A stretch of 15,836 bases of DNA from Rhodothermales bacterium (GCA_013003255.1 JABDJZ010000563.1:1-15836), one strand, 5' to 3'. Shown: positions 7,691-15,431, numbered from the stretch's first letter. Numbers and translations: made by a program. Notes: generated by a model not told the origin, from the letters alone.

Positions 7691-8219
7691 CGCCCGGCAG
7701 GTACTGATCCGGGATCGGGAGCGCCCCGGTTTCCGCCTGCCAGTAGATGTTCACGACCCACCAGCGGTCGCCGTCGTTGAACAGCTGAAAACTGTTGATG
7801 CCTCGGGCAAAGGGCTCCGGAGCATCCGCCGCGTCATAGGACTCGTAGGTGGAAAAGAGATGGGTCATGGGTCCGTATTGCTCCATGGTGCGAGCGATTT
7901 CCACCTCAAAGAAGCCCTGCTGCGCGAACCAGCCGGATGCTCGCTCGGCGTACTCACCGGGAGACCAGTACATCGGGAAGGAGCCGTCAGGCGTGGATGC
8001 AATCGGAATCAGCCGTGCCTCTGGTCTGAACAGGGACTTGAACCGATCCCAGTCCCGAGGGCCTGCAGGCCCGGAAATCACGTCGTAGACCGCCGCCAGT
8101 ATCGCATCGACTGAGGCCACGTCCGCCTCGGCCGCCACCGGCCAATCTTCGGGTACCGGTTGGGCAGCGGTGGTCCCGGTGCAGGCGACGAAAGCAAGGA
8201 GAAGTATCAGGGCACGCAT
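7686..8219 (-). CDS. Exported NTF2-like/SnoaL-like protein
   Basis: 177 residues with an N-terminal signal (hydrophobic 3-12; cleavage plausible at AA|Q near residue 19-20; Cys13 follows F-V-A, a poor lipobox). The remainder has the length and pattern of the NTF2 cone fold: a helical start with AILAAVYDVISG and DWDRFKSLFRPEARLI (the typical D-W-x-x-x-x-x-L-F segment), then strands ending FQLFNDGDRWWVVNIYWQAE. Family members are small-molecule-binding or enzymatic pockets. No catalytic residues can be assigned, so the function is unknown. The stop lies in the second copy of the 40-bp tandem repeat. It lies 84 bp downstream of the methyltransferase on the same strand. The fold call is fairly sure. 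Confidence 0.8.
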   Translation of the reverse strand: MRALILLLAFVACTGTTAAQPVPEDWPVAAEADVASVDAILAAVYDVISGPAGPRDWDRFKSLFRPEARLIPIASTPDGSFPMYWSPGEYAERASGWFAQQGFFEVEIARTMEQYGPMTHLFSTYESYDAADAPEPFARGINSFQLFNDGDRWWVVNIYWQAETGALPIPDQYLPGG

Positions 8220-8246
8220 GGGGGGAGCGGGTTCGTTGAGCGGGAT

Positions 8247-8290
8247 GATGGGTCACCGGGCCGCTCCGATGATAGGGTCGCCGGGCCGCT
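8247..8290. repeat. Imperfect tandem repeat, 25-bp period, upstream of the NTF2-like gene
   Basis: In the 84-bp spacer, gggtcaccgggccgct (8250-8265) recurs as gggtcgccgggccgct (8275-8290), 15 of 16 identical, and both copies are preceded by a gat trinucleotide. Two GC-rich half-sites about two and a half helical turns apart could be an operator for the NTF2-like gene, or a slippage product. No function is proven. Confidence 0.6.
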
Positions 8291-8303
8291 ACACGAAAGG
8301 CAA

Positions 8304-9482
8304 TCAGGCTGGGTTCGCCTTTCCGGCCTTCCCGGAGCCCTTGAACAGATCATACCGGGCCAGACGACCCTCGAGGGCTCCGTTGACCAACGCCTTCTTC
8401 CACGTGGTGCGTAGCCCGACGGACTTGAGCATCTCGGGTTTGCCGGCATAGACGTACGCGCTGCGGCCTGTACAGCTTTGCTTGAGCCAGTCCCCCAGGT
8501 CCCGCATCAGGGCGCCTGCTGAGTCGGCATCGCCGAGTCGAAGGCCATAGGGCGGGTTGGTCAGAATGATGCCTTCGTCGACTGAGGCAATGCTGCGGAA
8601 ATCCCGTCTGGAAAGTTCTACGGACTCGCCGGATGGCAGCCGGGCCAGGTTCATCTCGGCGGCCTCGATGGCGGCGGCATCCACATCCGATCCGCGAATC
8701 AGTCCGGCGGGCACTTCACGAATAGCGGCGTCGGCCTTCTCCCGGACGGCCTCCCATGCGGCAGCGTCGAAGTCCGGGAGGTGCTCGAATCCGAACCGGC
8801 CGCGCAGGTATCCCGCGGGGATTCGCGCCGCCAGCATCAGTGCCTCGGCCAACAGCGTTCCCGAGCCGCACATGGGGTCCAACAGCGGTTCGGATCCATC
8901 CCAACCCGAGAATCGCAGGGCTGCTGCCGCTACGGTCTCCTGCATGGGGGCCTTGACGGCTTCCACCCGGTAACCGCGCCGGTGCAGCGAACCGCCTGAG
9001 GTATCCACGCTGATCGTCGCCCGGTTCGCGTGGATGTGCAGGTTGAGCCACACGTCAGGGTTTGGCGTCTGGACGTTGGGGCGGCTGCCGGTGGCCTCCC
9101 GAAACTGGTCAACTATGGCGTCCTTCAGGCGACGTGCGGCAAACTGGGAGTGCCGGATCTTGCTGTTGGACACGGTGGCAAAGACCGCGAACGTCTTGTC
9201 CAGACTCAGGAGCTGGGACCAGTCGATCTTCTGCGCCTGCGTGTACAGGTACCGGTCCGAATGGCACTGGAACTCCGTGAGGGGAGCCAGAACCCGGGTC
9301 AGGAGCCGAGACTCATAGTTGACCCGATAGAGTGTGGCGGGATCGGCCTCGAAGAACACGCCCCGGTAGCCGTCATGGGTCCGCCGGACACCGAGCTCGC
9401 GGAGCTCCTCCGCGGCCAGTTTCTCCAGCTTGCCGGCCGCGAGGCCGAAGAACTGTCCGTTTTCCTGGTAGGCAAGGCGCAC
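8304..9482 (-). CDS. THUMP-domain class I SAM-dependent RNA methyltransferase (RlmL-like)
   Basis: 392 residues. The N-terminal about 160 residues form the ferredoxin-like/THUMP region for RNA binding. The C-terminal part is a Rossmann methyltransferase with SAM motif I DPMCGSGTLLAEA at 202-214, an acidic GSDVD motif, and the N2-guanine/N6-adenine-type catalytic motif NPPYGLRLG at 309-317. This layout is that of the guanine-N2 methyltransferases of 23S rRNA (RlmL half of E. coli RlmKL) and their Bacteroidota homologues; the target base is not determined here. The start is GTG 9480-9482, directly after the TGA of the upstream membrane-protein gene. A GAGGA seven bases upstream supports it, one of the few clear ribosome-binding sites in the window. 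Translational coupling with the upstream gene is likely. Confidence 0.92.
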   Translation of the reverse strand: MRLAYQENGQFFGLAAGKLEKLAAEELRELGVRRTHDGYRGVFFEADPATLYRVNYESRLLTRVLAPLTEFQCHSDRYLYTQAQKIDWSQLLSLDKTFAVFATVSNSKIRHSQFAARRLKDAIVDQFREATGSRPNVQTPNPDVWLNLHIHANRATISVDTSGGSLHRRGYRVEAVKAPMQETVAAAALRFSGWDGSEPLLDPMCGSGTLLAEALMLAARIPAGYLRGRFGFEHLPDFDAAAWEAVREKADAAIREVPAGLIRGSDVDAAAIEAAEMNLARLPSGESVELSRRDFRSIASVDEGIILTNPPYGLRLGDADSAGALMRDLGDWLKQSCTGRSAYVYAGKPEMLKSVGLRTTWKKALVNGALEGRLARYDLFKGSGKAGKANPA

Positions 9483-9872
9483 TCAGAGGTCCTCGATTGG
9501 CAGCAGCACGAGCGAGAACACAAAGACCGTCAGTCCTGCCACGTACGGGAGAAGGCCACCGGTCATGAGAATATGGACCGCGCCGATCAGGGCCGCTGCC
9601 TCACAGGTGGCATGCGCCACCAGCATTGACTTGAACCGCACATCCATGTCCTTCTGTCCCTCAATGCGTCGCCGCATGAACATCACGAGGCCGGCCGCCA
9701 TGATGACCAGGAGGGCTACCACACCTGCAAGTGGCCCGGGTCTGGTCATGGCCAGGCCGCCTTCGACGGACCCCGAGGCAACCAGGGCCGCCACGACACC
9801 AAACAGGAGAATGCCCCCAAGCAAGGCCAACCGGATGATCCGAATTTGAGAGTTGCTGATGTTCCGGTTCAT
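9483..9872 (-). CDS. Small four-helix membrane protein, unknown function
   Basis: 129 residues with four predicted membrane segments (about 12-33, 47-66, 82-104 and 106-125) and a basic loop, MRRRIEGQKDMD, between helices 2 and 3. A buried acidic residue, E91, follows a VAHATC stretch in helix 3, somewhat reminiscent of proton-translocating hairpins, but overall it is not ATP synthase subunit c. I do not recognise a named family. It starts 6 bp after the stop of the phosphodiesterase gene, and its stop abuts the GTG start of the methyltransferase, so it is embedded in a transcription unit and is certainly a real gene. It could be a housekeeping membrane protein with no link to its neighbours. 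Confidence 0.85.
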   Translation of the reverse strand: MNRNISNSQIRIIRLALLGGILLFGVVAALVASGSVEGGLAMTRPGPLAGVVALLVIMAAGLVMFMRRRIEGQKDMDVRFKSMLVAHATCEAAALIGAVHILMTGGLLPYVAGLTVFVFSLVLLPIEDL

Positions 9873-9878
9873 GGGGAG

Positions 9879-11090
9879 TTACCTCAGAAAGGACTGCGTG
9901 ACCGCGGGGTCGCCGTCGTTGGGTGCAGGGGTGAGCCCAAGGATCCGGGTCATGAGTTCATAAAGATGCACATTCTCGAACGGCTCAACCTCCAGACCGT
10001 TCTTGAATGCGGGCCCATTAGCGATAAACAGGGATCGCATGGACTCCAGGTCCGGGTGGTATCCGTGGTTTCCCGGATTAGCCGGCCCCGCCTGCCGATG
10101 AAAGGCGCGGCTGGAATAGATGGTCCACCCTTCGTGGGCCAGCGCGATGACACTCGGGATTCTCCAGTGGTCGGTATAGTTCAGCTCCGCCAGATCGCGG
10201 TCGGAAAGCACATCCAGTCCGGGAGCCCGGGACAGGTCACGCCGGACGCGAGCCACATCATCATCATCGACCCGGATGGCCAGAACGGGAGAGTAGTCCA
10301 CGAACCGCCCAACCCCTCGATCCAGGTAGTCCTCCAGATAGACCACCTGATCGGGGTCCACTTCGGCCATGCCGTGGTCGGACACCAACACCAGGTTGGT
10401 CTCGTCACGAATGCCGCGTCGCTCGAGGCCCTCCAGAAGGCGGCCCAGTTGCCGGTCTGCCGCCTCAATGGCGTCGCCGGTGCGGCGTGCGTGCGGGCCC
10501 CAGATATGGCCTGCCGTATCGGTCCCGCTGAAGTAGAGGGTGATCATCTGCGGCCGTTCAGATTCAGGCAGATCCAGCCAATCCAGCACCTGGTCTACAC
10601 GCTCTGCACCGGGAACGGACGCGTCGTGACGGAACCAGTAGGTGGGTTGGACTCCTTTTACCGGGGCCTCGGACCCTACCCAGAAGTAGGTGGCGGCGGT
10701 CATGCCCTGCAGTTCCGCTGTCACCCAGATGGGCTCGCCATCCCACCAGTAGGGGTCTTCAACCGCATCTCGATCGCTGATTCTGAACCAGGCATCACGA
10801 CGCTCGTCGTACATCGTATTGGCCACGATCCCGTTGTTCGCCGGGTAAAGGCCCGTTGCGATGGCGTAGTGGTTTGGAAACGTCTTTGATGGGAAGACCG
10901 GCTTGATTCCGTCCCGAGCCCAGACACCGCCCGCTGCCAGCGCCCGCAGGTTGGGCACGTCAAACGTGTCCAGGTAGTCTGCACGAAAGCCGTCGAACGA
11001 GATCAGGATCAGCGTTTGATCCGAAGGCTCCCGGTCCGTGCTGGAGCAGGCGGAGAGCAGAAGAACGAGGGCCAGAAGAAGTGGGCGCAT
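9879..11090 (-). CDS. ENPP-like alkaline-phosphatase-superfamily phosphodiesterase, lipoprotein
   Basis: 403 residues from ATG 11088-11090. The frame is open further upstream, but only this start gives a lipoprotein signal (lipobox LSAC, Cys15). Two-zinc site residues match nucleotide pyrophosphatase/phosphodiesterases: D33 (SFDGFRADYL), nucleophile T70 (FPSKTFPNHYAIATGLYP), D191 and H195 (GTDTAGHIWG), D238 and H239 (SDHGMAEV), and H342 (NHGYHP). Such enzymes hydrolyse phosphodiester or pyrophosphate bonds in nucleotides or lipids outside the cytoplasm. The substrate is open; NPP-type nucleotide hydrolysis is the best guess, and other members of the Phosphodiest family cannot be excluded. It is followed after 6 bp by the small membrane protein gene, so the two are probably co-transcribed. 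Confidence 0.92.
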   Translation of the reverse strand: MRPLLLALVLLLSACSSTDREPSDQTLILISFDGFRADYLDTFDVPNLRALAAGGVWARDGIKPVFPSKTFPNHYAIATGLYPANNGIVANTMYDERRDAWFRISDRDAVEDPYWWDGEPIWVTAELQGMTAATYFWVGSEAPVKGVQPTYWFRHDASVPGAERVDQVLDWLDLPESERPQMITLYFSGTDTAGHIWGPHARRTGDAIEAADRQLGRLLEGLERRGIRDETNLVLVSDHGMAEVDPDQVVYLEDYLDRGVGRFVDYSPVLAIRVDDDDVARVRRDLSRAPGLDVLSDRDLAELNYTDHWRIPSVIALAHEGWTIYSSRAFHRQAGPANPGNHGYHPDLESMRSLFIANGPAFKNGLEVEPFENVHLYELMTRILGLTPAPNDGDPAVTQSFLR

Positions 11091-11122
11091 GGCAGTCTTG
11101 ATGGGGACCCCCAAAATGACGA

Positions 11123-11150
11123 ACGCCGACCCGTCAAAACGAGTCGGCGT
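11123..11150 (-). terminator. Probable weak intrinsic terminator after the PLDc_N gene
   Basis: Inverted repeat acgccgac (11123-11130) / gtcggcgt (11143-11150). Inside it a further cgt/acg pairing brings the loop down to four bases with one mismatch. On the minus strand it lies 29 nt past the PLDc_N stop and is followed by a moderately T-rich stretch (ttcgtcatttt). It would separate that gene from the phosphodiesterase gene. Confidence 0.55.
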
Positions 11151-11179
11151 CCGAGCCAAGGTGCGAGTTGCGCTCAATT

Positions 11180-11449
11180 TCACTTGCCGAACAACCACCA
11201 GAGGATCAGGCCGCCCACGGGGAAGAAGATGATGATCAGGGCCCAAATGGCCTTTCTACTGAACTTCCAGGAAGTACCCGCGATCTGAACCAACACCAGG
11301 ATGTCCAGAATCAGAATGACCGATCCGCAGATGCTGGCGGAGAAACCAATATTGATGCGGTCCACGAACGTTGGGCCCGCGCAGCCGGCAAGGACGACGA
11401 CCAGGGCCATCATCAGGAGAGGGAGTACAGCGTGTTGGAATCGGGTCAT
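11180..11449 (-). CDS. PLDc_N-domain membrane lipoprotein
   Basis: 89 residues. A perfect lipobox, LAGC with Cys23, ends an N-terminal hydrophobic segment. Two further membrane helices follow (about 37-57 and 68-87), separated by a short polar loop, KFSRKAIWA. The pair with ILDILVLVQI, a conserved W and ending FPVGGLILWWLFGK is the pattern of the phospholipase D/cardiolipin-synthase N-terminal (PLDc_N) two-helix domain, here without any catalytic HKD domain. The role of such stand-alone domains is unknown; membrane targeting is likely. It is divergent from dusB with 152 bp between the starts. The ATG is fixed by the signal peptide. Confidence 0.85.
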   Translation of the reverse strand: MTRFQHAVLPLLMMALVVVLAGCAGPTFVDRINIGFSASICGSVILILDILVLVQIAGTSWKFSRKAIWALIIIFFPVGGLILWWLFGK

Positions 11450-11601
11450 GGAAGGTGGGTCTGGAGGTTGCGTGCCGTAGGGTATACGGAGAATCCCTGC
11501 GCGGTTTCATCACGGAACGCTGCAAACCGGCATCCGTTGAGCGAATCTGGCCCGCGTCCCTGACTGCGAGGCCCACAATCACCCCCTACCACAGCAGAAT
11601 C
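11450..11601. promoter_or_regulatory. Divergent intergenic region between PLDc_N gene and dusB
   Basis: 152 bp that should hold both promoters. I see no convincing -35/-10 pair, no Bacteroidota-type TAnnTTTG box and no Shine-Dalgarno sequence. An open frame continuing dusB upstream crosses it, but lacks family similarity. Confidence 0.35.
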
Positions 11602-12675
11602 TTGCGCATAGGATCGATCGAACTGGGAGACCGGCCGGTGTTTCTGGCTCCGATGGAGGATGTCAGTGATCCTCCATTCCGACTGCTGTGCAAGCGGTTC
11701 GGGGCAGACCTGCTGTACACCGAGTTCATTTCGTCGGGCGGGTTGGTTTACGGGGCCGGAGGGTCTCACCAGAAGCTGGATTTCTACGACTCTGAGCGGC
11801 CGCTGGCCATCCAGATTTTCGGGGGAGAAATTGAGCAGGTCCGTGAGGCGGCCGCTATCGTGGACGCGGCTGGTCCGGACATCATCGACATCAACTTCGG
11901 ATGCCCCGTCAAGAAGGTGGTCTGCAAGGATGGCGGTGCGGGGATCCTGCGCAACCTGCCCAAGATGGAAGCCATCACGGCTGCCGTCGTGGAACAGGCA
12001 ACCCGTCCCGTGACAGTCAAGACCCGCCTTGGATGGAATGATCAGTCCATCCGCATTGTCGAGGTCGCTCGCATGCTTGAGAACGTTGGCGTCCAGGCAC
12101 TGGCGGTTCACGCACGGACCCGTGCGCAGATGTATCGCGGTGACGCCCGTTGGCAGTGGCTTCGCAAGATCAAGGAAGAGAGTGGGATCAGCATCCCACT
12201 GATCGGAAACGGGGACGCGACCACGCCTGAGAAGATCGAGGCGATGTTCGAGGAAACCGGTGTCGATGCCGTGATGGTTGGTCGCGGTGCCATCGGCAAT
12301 CCTTGGATCTTCAGGGATCTCAAAGTCTACCGGGAGACCGGTGAGGTGCCGCCGCCGCCAACCTGGCAGGAGCGCATGGCGGTTGTCGCCGAACACCTCA
12401 CGCTCAAGTGCGAGTGGCTGGGTGAGCGGAAGGGCGTCCTGGAAATGCGTCGCATGTACGGCGGGTACTTCAAGGGATTCCGGAATGCCAGCCGGCTTCG
12501 GATGCTGATGATGGAAGAGGAGACGCGTGAGGGCGCACTGGAAGTGCTGCTCAATTTCCGCGAGGATGATGATGCGCCGCGGGTTGCGGTCAGCGCCAGG
12601 CCAGCCGGAATGTCAGCGGCCATGAAGGCCAAGTTGCCGGTCCCGGCAACCCGCCGAAAAGCGCTCGCAGGGTAG
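11602..12675 (+). CDS. dusB: tRNA-dihydrouridine synthase B, TTG start
   Basis: This FMN/NADPH-dependent enzyme reduces specific uridines in the D-loop of tRNA. From TTG 11602 it is 357 residues, beginning RIGSIELGDRPVFLAPMEDVSDPPFR, split here by the TIM-barrel first strand. Catalytic Cys101 lies in INFGCPVKKV; VKTRLGW, VHARTRAQMYRG, IGNGD and MVGRGAIGNPWIF are phosphate/FMN-binding elements. The APMEDVSDPPF form (instead of APMAGVTDxPF) is typical of Bacteroidota DusB. No in-frame ATG exists before the Met of APMED. TTG 11602 aligns exactly with the usual N-terminus; alternatives are GTG 11455 or an unusual start. No Shine-Dalgarno sequence is evident. Somewhat longer than typical DusB because of a basic C-terminal tail after NFRED. 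Confidence 0.94.
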   Translation: MRIGSIELGDRPVFLAPMEDVSDPPFRLLCKRFGADLLYTEFISSGGLVYGAGGSHQKLDFYDSERPLAIQIFGGEIEQVREAAAIVDAAGPDIIDINFGCPVKKVVCKDGGAGILRNLPKMEAITAAVVEQATRPVTVKTRLGWNDQSIRIVEVARMLENVGVQALAVHARTRAQMYRGDARWQWLRKIKEESGISIPLIGNGDATTPEKIEAMFEETGVDAVMVGRGAIGNPWIFRDLKVYRETGEVPPPPTWQERMAVVAEHLTLKCEWLGERKGVLEMRRMYGGYFKGFRNASRLRMLMMEEETREGALEVLLNFREDDDAPRVAVSARPAGMSAAMKAKLPVPATRRKALAG

Positions 12676-12907
12676 AAACGGGCGATTTGGGGCATTTTTT
12701 CGTGCCCGTGCACACCAAATCGGTGCTCCGTGTGTCTATGTCTAGTTGCCCTCGGGGCAAAAGGGGAAAAATTTAGCACCTCCTGTAACTCTTGGCGAAA
12801 CCGACCCGTAGGGCGGCCAATGATCGGAGACAAATTTCCCTCCTCCCGAACCCCCCGGGAATCTGGATCCGGCCGTAAGTCACCCAACTTTCCCCAGACG
12901 GCCCACC
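12676..12907 (+). promoter_or_regulatory. Intergenic leader between dusB and the DUF5916 gene
   Basis: 232 bp without a gene. Perfect 8-bp arms cgatttgg (12683-12690) / ccaaatcg (12715-12722) cross a 6-bp pairing acgggc (12678-12683) / gcccgt (12704-12709), with a run of six T at 12695-12700; this may act as a weak dusB terminator. A separate 6-bp hairpin ttgccc/gggcaa with a 3-nt loop lies at 12746-12760, followed by an A-rich stretch. No clear promoter box or Shine-Dalgarno sequence is seen before ATG 12908. Confidence 0.4.
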
Positions 12908-15223
12908 ATGAACCGGAGCTACACCCTGTGCCTTTCAGGCATACTCGCGCTGATCCTTGCCCTGCCCGCCGCCGGGCAGACTTCACGTCAGACGGCCTCC
13001 CCGCAGCTAACCGACCCCGGCGAGTTTGTGCCCAACGTCAAGCCGGCCATCCTGCCGCAGATGAAGAGCGGCCCCATCACGGTTGATGGAGACCTCACCG
13101 ATGCCGGATGGCAGGGCGCGGAGCGGTCGGTCAATTTCAGCGAAACCAATCCAGGAGACCAGACCGAGCCGCCAATCGGCATCGAAGTCTGGACCACCTA
13201 CGACGAGAGCAACATCTACTTCGCCTTCCTCATTGAGGATGACCCGAACGCCGTTCGCGTCAACATGAGCGATCGCGATGCCATCTGGCAGGACGACTAC
13301 GTCGGGGTGATCCTCGACACCTACGGCACGGCTGCCTGGTCCTACTTCATCGCATCCAATCCGATTGGCATCCAGGGCGATACCCGCATCATTCAGGGAG
13401 GCAACGAGGACATGGGATTCGACATCATCTTCCAGAGCGATGGGAAGGTGACCGAAACAGGCTACCAGGTGGAGATGGCCGTGCCCTTTCAGAGTCTGCG
13501 GTTCTCCAAGGATGAGATCCAGGACTGGAACATCAACTTCTGGATCACCCATCCTCGCGACAGCCGGAATACCTACTCGTGGGCAGCAATCAGTCGTGAC
13601 GATCCCTGTTGGCTCTGTCAGCTTGGGACGGTCGAAGGGATCTCGGGGGTCGCTCCAGCCGGCAAGTTCGAATTCCTGCCCGCATTCACGGGCTCACAGG
13701 CCGGATCACTGGTCAGCTTTGACAACCCGACGGGCGGCCTGGACAACGGCCGCATGACCACGGACCCTTCGTTCGGCGCCAAGTATTCGTTCAACTCAAA
13801 TCTGGTGGCGGACGTCGCGGTGGATCCGGACTTCAGCCAGATTGAGTCCGATGCCGCACAGATCGATGTGAACTCGACCTTTGCCCTGTTCTTTGACGAG
13901 CGTCGTCCCTTCTTCCAGGAGGGAAGCGAGTTGTTTGACACTCCCACGCAGACGGTCTACACGCGCTCGATCAACAACCCGCGCGGGGTGGCCAAGCTTA
14001 CCGGGCGCGCCGGGAAGACCAGCTTCTCCTACGTCGGTGGTTTCGATGATGACAGCCCCATCATTCTTCCGTTCGAAGAGCAAAGTCGCTTCGTGTCCGC
14101 AGGTGAGAGCTACTCCAGCATCCTCCGCGTAAAACAGGACTTTGGATCCACCAGTCACGTTGGCGGCCTCGTAACGGACCGCCGGTACACAGAGTCCGGA
14201 GGCTCGGGCTCCACCTTTGCGCTGGACAGCAGTCTCAGGCTCTCCAACGCGCTGTCGCTGAATACACAGATCACGGCAAGCCAGACCGTCGAGGCGGAGG
14301 ACGAGGAGCTGTCCGCGCAAGTGGGGGACCTTCGATTCGATGATGGCCGGTACACCGCTGCGTTTGATGGTGAATCCTACACCGGGTGGGCGGCGGACGT
14401 GTCCCTGAACCGCAACACGCGGCACATGCACACCGAGGTGAACTACACGGCGCGCAACCCCACATTCCGGGCGGCCAATGGGTTCATCACCCAGAACAAC
14501 CAGCAGGAACTGTTCGCCTTTACGAACTACACCTTTTACCAGGACTCGGATGCCTTCATTCAGCGCATCACTCCCAAGGCATTCGGTGGCTATTTCTGGA
14601 ACTTCGATGGGCAGCGCAAGGATGAGTTCGTTTGGGTCGGTCTAAACATGATGATGAAGGGTCAGACCTTCTTCAACACCCAGATTCTGGTAGCCAGCAA
14701 CGAACGTTTCGCCGGTGAGGACTTCCGCGGGATGCGTCGGGTCAACGCAAACCTCAACTCCAATTTCAGCCAGAAAATGCAGGTTGGTGGGTTCGTTGGG
14801 TACGGAAATGCGATCTCCAGAAACCCGTCCAACCCGGTCATGGGAGTGGGCACCGACTTCAGTCTCTGGGCCACCTTCAAGCCGACCTCCCGGTTCTCTT
14901 TCAACCCTCGCTTCAGTCACGCCCGGCTGGAGAACGAGGCCACCGGCGAGGAGATCTTCTCCGGCTTCATCATTCGGAACCGGATGAACTACCAGTTCAC
15001 CAAGCGTCTCTTCATGCGGGTGGTCACCCAGTACAACGACTTCGCCAAGCGTCTGGAGATTGACCCGCTGGTGACCTACAAGGTGAACCCCTTCACGGCG
15101 GTGTATGTCGGTTCGACACACGATTTCCTGGACTTCGACCAGCGCACCAACGGCCAGCACCCCGGGTTCTACCAGACCCAGCGGCAGGTCTTCTTCAAAC
15201 TGCAATACCTCTTCCGGATGTAG
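12908..15223 (+). CDS. DUF5916 outer-membrane protein with N-terminal CBM9-like domain
   Basis: 771 residues. The signal peptide has a hydrophobic core at 7-19 and likely cleavage AAG|Q near residue 23. Residues about 45-230 resemble a carbohydrate-binding family 9-like domain (ITVDGDLTDAGWQGAE, the typical VDG-x-x-D-x-x-W opening, then YDESNIYFAFLIEDD and WQDDYVGVILDTYG). The rest is the DUF5916 region, rich in alternating aromatic/polar strands, with DPDFSQIESDAAQIDVN and FFDERRPFFQEGSELF, ending KLQYLF plus RM, as expected for an outer-membrane beta-barrel. The function of the family is not established; glycan or polymer binding/transport is a guess. It has its own terminator downstream. 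The start is fixed by the signal peptide. Confidence 0.93.
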   Translation: MNRSYTLCLSGILALILALPAAGQTSRQTASPQLTDPGEFVPNVKPAILPQMKSGPITVDGDLTDAGWQGAERSVNFSETNPGDQTEPPIGIEVWTTYDESNIYFAFLIEDDPNAVRVNMSDRDAIWQDDYVGVILDTYGTAAWSYFIASNPIGIQGDTRIIQGGNEDMGFDIIFQSDGKVTETGYQVEMAVPFQSLRFSKDEIQDWNINFWITHPRDSRNTYSWAAISRDDPCWLCQLGTVEGISGVAPAGKFEFLPAFTGSQAGSLVSFDNPTGGLDNGRMTTDPSFGAKYSFNSNLVADVAVDPDFSQIESDAAQIDVNSTFALFFDERRPFFQEGSELFDTPTQTVYTRSINNPRGVAKLTGRAGKTSFSYVGGFDDDSPIILPFEEQSRFVSAGESYSSILRVKQDFGSTSHVGGLVTDRRYTESGGSGSTFALDSSLRLSNALSLNTQITASQTVEAEDEELSAQVGDLRFDDGRYTAAFDGESYTGWAADVSLNRNTRHMHTEVNYTARNPTFRAANGFITQNNQQELFAFTNYTFYQDSDAFIQRITPKAFGGYFWNFDGQRKDEFVWVGLNMMMKGQTFFNTQILVASNERFAGEDFRGMRRVNANLNSNFSQKMQVGGFVGYGNAISRNPSNPVMGVGTDFSLWATFKPTSRFSFNPRFSHARLENEATGEEIFSGFIIRNRMNYQFTKRLFMRVVTQYNDFAKRLEIDPLVTYKVNPFTAVYVGSTHDFLDFDQRTNGQHPGFYQTQRQVFFKLQYLFRM

Positions 15224-15239
15224 GACCGGATAAGCGAAA

Positions 15240-15256
15240 TGCCCGGCTAGCGGGCA
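15240..15256 (+). repeat. Short hairpin after the DUF5916 stop
   Basis: tgcccg (15240-15245) / cgggca (15251-15256) with a 5-nt loop, 17 nt after the stop codon. No T-tract follows, so it is more likely an mRNA 3'-end stabiliser than a terminator. Confidence 0.4.
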
Positions 15257-15324
15257 ATGAGTGCGGAAATCCTGGATGGGTTGCCGCAGAAACGGGCCGC
15301 GGTCAGGGAGGGTCAGCGGCCTAC

Positions 15325-15370
15325 GGGAGGAGCATCACCTGTGTGGAGGGCGATGCTCCTCCTGCTTTTT
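15325..15370 (+). terminator. Intrinsic terminator of the DUF5916 gene
   Basis: Perfect 11-bp stem ggaggagcatc (15326-15336) / gatgctcctcc (15352-15362), extendable by a G-T pair, with a 15-nt loop, followed by tgc and five T (15366-15370). It lies about 100 nt downstream of the stop and is the best terminator in the window. The 229-bp gap 15224-15452 otherwise holds no gene I can support. Confidence 0.8.
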
Positions 15371-15431
15371 GTGCGGTGCGTGCCGGGCGGAGTCGCGACC
15401 CGTGCCGTTGGGAGTCGGAGAGTCGGTGCGC

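Noticed and set aside
7654..7707. 16-codon mini-gene in the second repeat unit
   Set aside because: A by-product of the duplication copying an internal ATG; no ribosome-binding site.
9846..10889. 347-codon plus-strand open frame
   Set aside because: Exactly antisense to the phosphodiesterase with all its metal ligands; no signal, motif or family resemblance.
11091..11246. Upstream extension of the phosphodiesterase frame
   Set aside because: It would bury the lipoprotein signal and overlap the PLDc_N gene and the intervening hairpin.
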